From a bacterium (Candidatus Gribaldobacteria) CG_4_10_14_0_8_um_filter_33_9 (GTDB taxonomy: Bacteria; Patescibacteriota; Minisyncoccia; Minisyncoccales; CG1-02-41-26), in assembly GCA_002785165.1 (NCBI GenBank), contig PFMI01000009.1, positions 1 through 7,091 of the forward strand: 7,091 nt of DNA, in the 5' to 3' direction. The notes below the pieces were generated by a model. That model made no database searches. It was given only the letters and a program-made list of their open reading frames with translations, and was not told the DNA's origin. The position numbers and the translations under genes are program-made. Positions 5,423 through 7,091 of the stretch are shown piece after piece; position 1 is the stretch's first letter, and every line of letters starts with the position of its first letter.

Positions 5423-7025
5423 AAAAGAAATTAAAAAAATAACGGAAAAAGCAATAAAAAAGTTTTATAAGGAAAAAATAGAGGTTAAAATAGAAAGACC
5501 AAGTGAAATGGTTTTTGGCGATTACGCGACAAATGTCGCGATGATAATTGCGAAACAGATTAAAAAAAATCCTTTAGAAATTGCAGAAAATCTCAAATTT
5601 CAAATACAACCCTACGGGGAGTTCGCCCAGGGGCGCCCAGCAAATTTCAAATCTGGTTATTTTGACAAAATTGAGGCGGTAAAACCGGGCTTTATTAATT
5701 TTTTTCTTTCAAAAAAATATTTGCAAGAACAAGTTAGCGAGATTTTAAAACAAAAAGAAAAATTTGGAGGACTTATTCTTGGTAAAAATAAAAAAATAAA
5801 CATTGAATTTATTTCGGCAAACCCGACCGGGCCTTTGACTTTGGGAAATGGACGAGGAGGTTTTTGCGGAGATGTTTTGGCAAATGTTCTGGCAAAAGCA
5901 GGTTATAAAACATTTAGAGAATATTATATTAATGATGTTGGCGAACAAGTGAAAAAATTAGGTCATTCTGTGATAGGGGATTCAGAAACGATCTATAAAG
6001 GCGATTATATTTTTGACTTGCGAAAAAAAGTAAAAGGCGATAATCCTGAAAAAGTTGGGGAACAGGCGGCAAAAATTATTTTAGAAGAAATGATAAAACC
6101 TTCAACCAAAAAAATGGGAATTAAGTTTGATGTTTGGTTTTCGGAAAAAAGTTTATATCAAAAAAAAGAAGTAGATAAGGTTTTGGAGCAATTAAAAAAT
6201 AAAAATTTGTGTTATAAAAAACAAGGCGCTTTGTGGTTTAAATCAACAAATTTTGGCGATGATAAAGACAGGGTTTTAATAAAAGCAAATGGAGAAAAAA
6301 CTTATTTCGCTTCTGATATCGCTTATTTAAAAAATAAAATTAGCCGGGGTTTTGATGTATTAATTTATTTTTGGGGCGCGGACCATTATGGTTATGTCGC
6401 GCGATTAAAGGCCGCGGCTCAAGCTTTGGGTTATAAAAAAGAACAGCTTCATATTATTGTTTCGCAGTTAGTTCGGCTTTTTGCGGATGGCAAAGAAATG
6501 CGGATGTCAAAAAGAACAGGAAATTATACGACCTTAGACGAATTGATTGATGAAGTTGGATTAGATATTGCCAGATTTTTCTTTTTAATAAGAAACAATG
6601 ATACACATTTGAATTTTGATTTGGATTTAGCCAAAGAACAGTCAGAGAAAAATCCGGTGTTTTATATCCAATACGCGCATGCCCGCATTTGCGCAATCTT
6701 GCGCAAATGCGGAAAATTAGAAATCCGAAATCCGAAATCCGAAAATTTAAAATTATTAAATCATCCGTCAGAATTAAATTTAATAAAGCAGTTGATTAGA
6801 TTTCCAGAAATTATTGAAGATATTGCCAATGATTATCAGGTTCAACGATTGCCTCTTTACGCGGTTGATTTAGCTGCTTCTTTCCATCAATTTTATCGCG
6901 ATTGTCAGGTTCTAACAGGGGACAGACCTTTGTTAGAAGCTAGAACAGGTTTAATTTTGGCGACCAAAATTGTTTTAAAAAATACTTTGGATTTAATGGG
7001 CATTTCCGTTCCCCCAAAAATGTAA
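5415..7025 (+). CDS. argS: Arginyl-tRNA synthetase
   Basis: ArgRS is a class I cytoplasmic enzyme that joins arginine to tRNA-Arg using ATP. The 536 residues form a complete, rather short enzyme. An N-terminal additional domain spans about 1-100 (FGDYATN at 34-40, KPGFINFFL at 90-98). The catalytic start ANPTGP at 135-140 is followed by TLGN at 142-145 where the HIGH motif normally lies, so both histidines are replaced. REYYINDVG is at 168-176, GADHYGYV at 321-328, and RMSKRTGN at 363-370 is the KMSKS equivalent. A DALR-type anticodon-binding domain runs from about 413 to the end. Two stretches look foreign to the family: about 61-82 and about 434-446, each encoded by repeat-like DNA. ATG at 5415 overlaps the preceding stop by 8 bases and has no nearby ribosome-binding site, so translation is probably coupled. 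Confidence 0.95.
   Translation: MVRKEIKKITEKAIKKFYKEKIEVKIERPSEMVFGDYATNVAMIIAKQIKKNPLEIAENLKFQIQPYGEFAQGRPANFKSGYFDKIEAVKPGFINFFLSKKYLQEQVSEILKQKEKFGGLILGKNKKINIEFISANPTGPLTLGNGRGGFCGDVLANVLAKAGYKTFREYYINDVGEQVKKLGHSVIGDSETIYKGDYIFDLRKKVKGDNPEKVGEQAAKIILEEMIKPSTKKMGIKFDVWFSEKSLYQKKEVDKVLEQLKNKNLCYKKQGALWFKSTNFGDDKDRVLIKANGEKTYFASDIAYLKNKISRGFDVLIYFWGADHYGYVARLKAAAQALGYKKEQLHIIVSQLVRLFADGKEMRMSKRTGNYTTLDELIDEVGLDIARFFFLIRNNDTHLNFDLDLAKEQSEKNPVFYIQYAHARICAILRKCGKLEIRNPKSENLKLLNHPSELNLIKQLIRFPEIIEDIANDYQVQRLPLYAVDLAASFHQFYRDCQVLTGDRPLLEARTGLILATKIVLKNTLDLMGISVPPKM
5594..5652. repeat. GC-rich palindromic segment within argS, flanked by direct repeats
   Basis: CAAATTTCAAAT occurs exactly at 5594-5605 and 5641-5652. 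Between them, 5610-5640 has 24 G or C among 31 bases, against roughly 30% around it. The core holds the inverted pair CGCCC/GGGCG (5624-5628, 5631-5635), the overlapping palindrome GGGCGCCC (5631-5638) and a repeated CGCCCAG (5624-5630, 5634-5640). The encoded peptide, about residues 60-80, sits between helix IAENL and the conserved KPGFINF segment, where ArgRS proteins normally have a shorter connection. It looks like a small element absorbed into the reading frame. The two flanking repeats are offset by 47 bases and so are read in different frames; exact insertion boundaries cannot be fixed here. Confidence 0.7.
6683..6712. repeat. Perfect 14-base inverted repeat within argS
   Basis: CCGCATTTGCGCAA at 6683-6696 is the exact reverse complement of 6699-6712, with a 2-base spacer. 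It encodes part of the HARICAILRKCG segment in the anticodon-binding domain. In RNA it could form a very stable hairpin. It is not followed by a U-run, so it does not look like a terminator. Confidence 0.9.
6721..6741. repeat. Three tandem AAATCCG units within argS
   Basis: Three exact 7-base units total 21 bases and therefore preserve the frame, encoding the peptide EIRNPKSE. They begin 9 bases after the inverted repeat, in a length-variable part of the anticodon-binding domain. Confidence 0.85.
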
Positions 7026-7042
7026 TATAACTAAAAATTAAT

Positions 7043-7091
7043 ATGAAACTTAATAATCTAATCCCTAAAGATCCGAAAAAGTTAAGAAAGT
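7043..7091 (+). CDS. Start of a further gene (partial)
   Basis: An ATG 17 bases after the argS stop opens a frame of 16 complete codons (MKLNNLIPKDPKKLRK) that runs off the right edge. The short gap and shared strand suggest it continues the same transcription unit. No clear ribosome-binding site precedes it. Too little is present to recognise a family. Confidence 0.55.
   Translation, partial: MKLNNLIPKDPKKLRK

Noticed and set aside
5745..6696. Two minus-strand open frames (5745-5948, 6454-6696) inside argS
   Set aside because: They are antisense to conserved synthetase motifs and lack any supporting feature.
6683..6741. CRISPR-like or tRNA-like structure in argS
   Set aside because: There are no regularly spaced repeats with unique spacers, and the hairpin does not fit a cloverleaf; the frame is coding throughout.
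1..7091. Alternative genetic code (TGA as Gly, as in some CPR groups)
   Set aside because: All the main genes read through cleanly with standard stops and contain no in-frame TGA.

Overview
The window is AT-rich (roughly 30% G+C by eye) and gene-dense, with short spacers and standard stop codons (TAA and TAG; no in-frame TGA). The proteins are Lys/Glu/Ile-rich. Low G+C, a compact divergent arginyl-tRNA synthetase, a PilB-type ATPase lacking its usual zinc cysteines, and simple CAAATTT- and AAATCCG-type repeats inside and beside genes suggest a candidate phyla radiation (Patescibacteria) genome, perhaps a Parcubacteria relative. That assignment is inference; no rRNA or ribosomal marker is present.

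Layout. Bases 2-166 hold the 3' end of a small membrane-protein reading frame cut by the window edge. Bases 167-283, in the same frame after its stop, look like the decayed C-terminus of a DDE transposase/integrase. Bases 284-372 show nothing recognisable. comF (410-1126, +) encodes a zinc-finger phosphoribosyltransferase-like competence protein. It converges on a pilB/gspE-type assembly ATPase gene (1169-2920, -) across a 42-base spacer filled by an 8-base tandem repeat. A divergent promoter region (about 2921-3027) separates pilB from a rightward set: an unrecognised 454-residue charged protein (3028-4392), a DHH/MYG1-like putative phosphoesterase (4451-5422), argS (5415-7025, overlapping its predecessor by 8 bases), and the first 16 codons of another gene (7043 to the edge).

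Functional picture. ComF and PilB fit a type IV pilus and DNA-uptake capability, as in many reduced bacteria that take up external DNA. The rightward set looks like a housekeeping transcription unit ending in or passing through arginyl-tRNA synthetase. No defence system, CRISPR array, tRNA, rRNA or intact mobile element is visible.

The most unusual material lies inside argS. A GC-rich palindromic segment flanked by 12-base direct repeats appears to have been absorbed into the N-terminal coding region. A perfect 14-base inverted repeat and three AAATCCG units sit in the anticodon-binding region. The HIGH signature reads TLGN, without either histidine. I see no clear evidence of a wholly new multi-gene system; the coding-sequence-embedded repeats are the best candidate for something undescribed.
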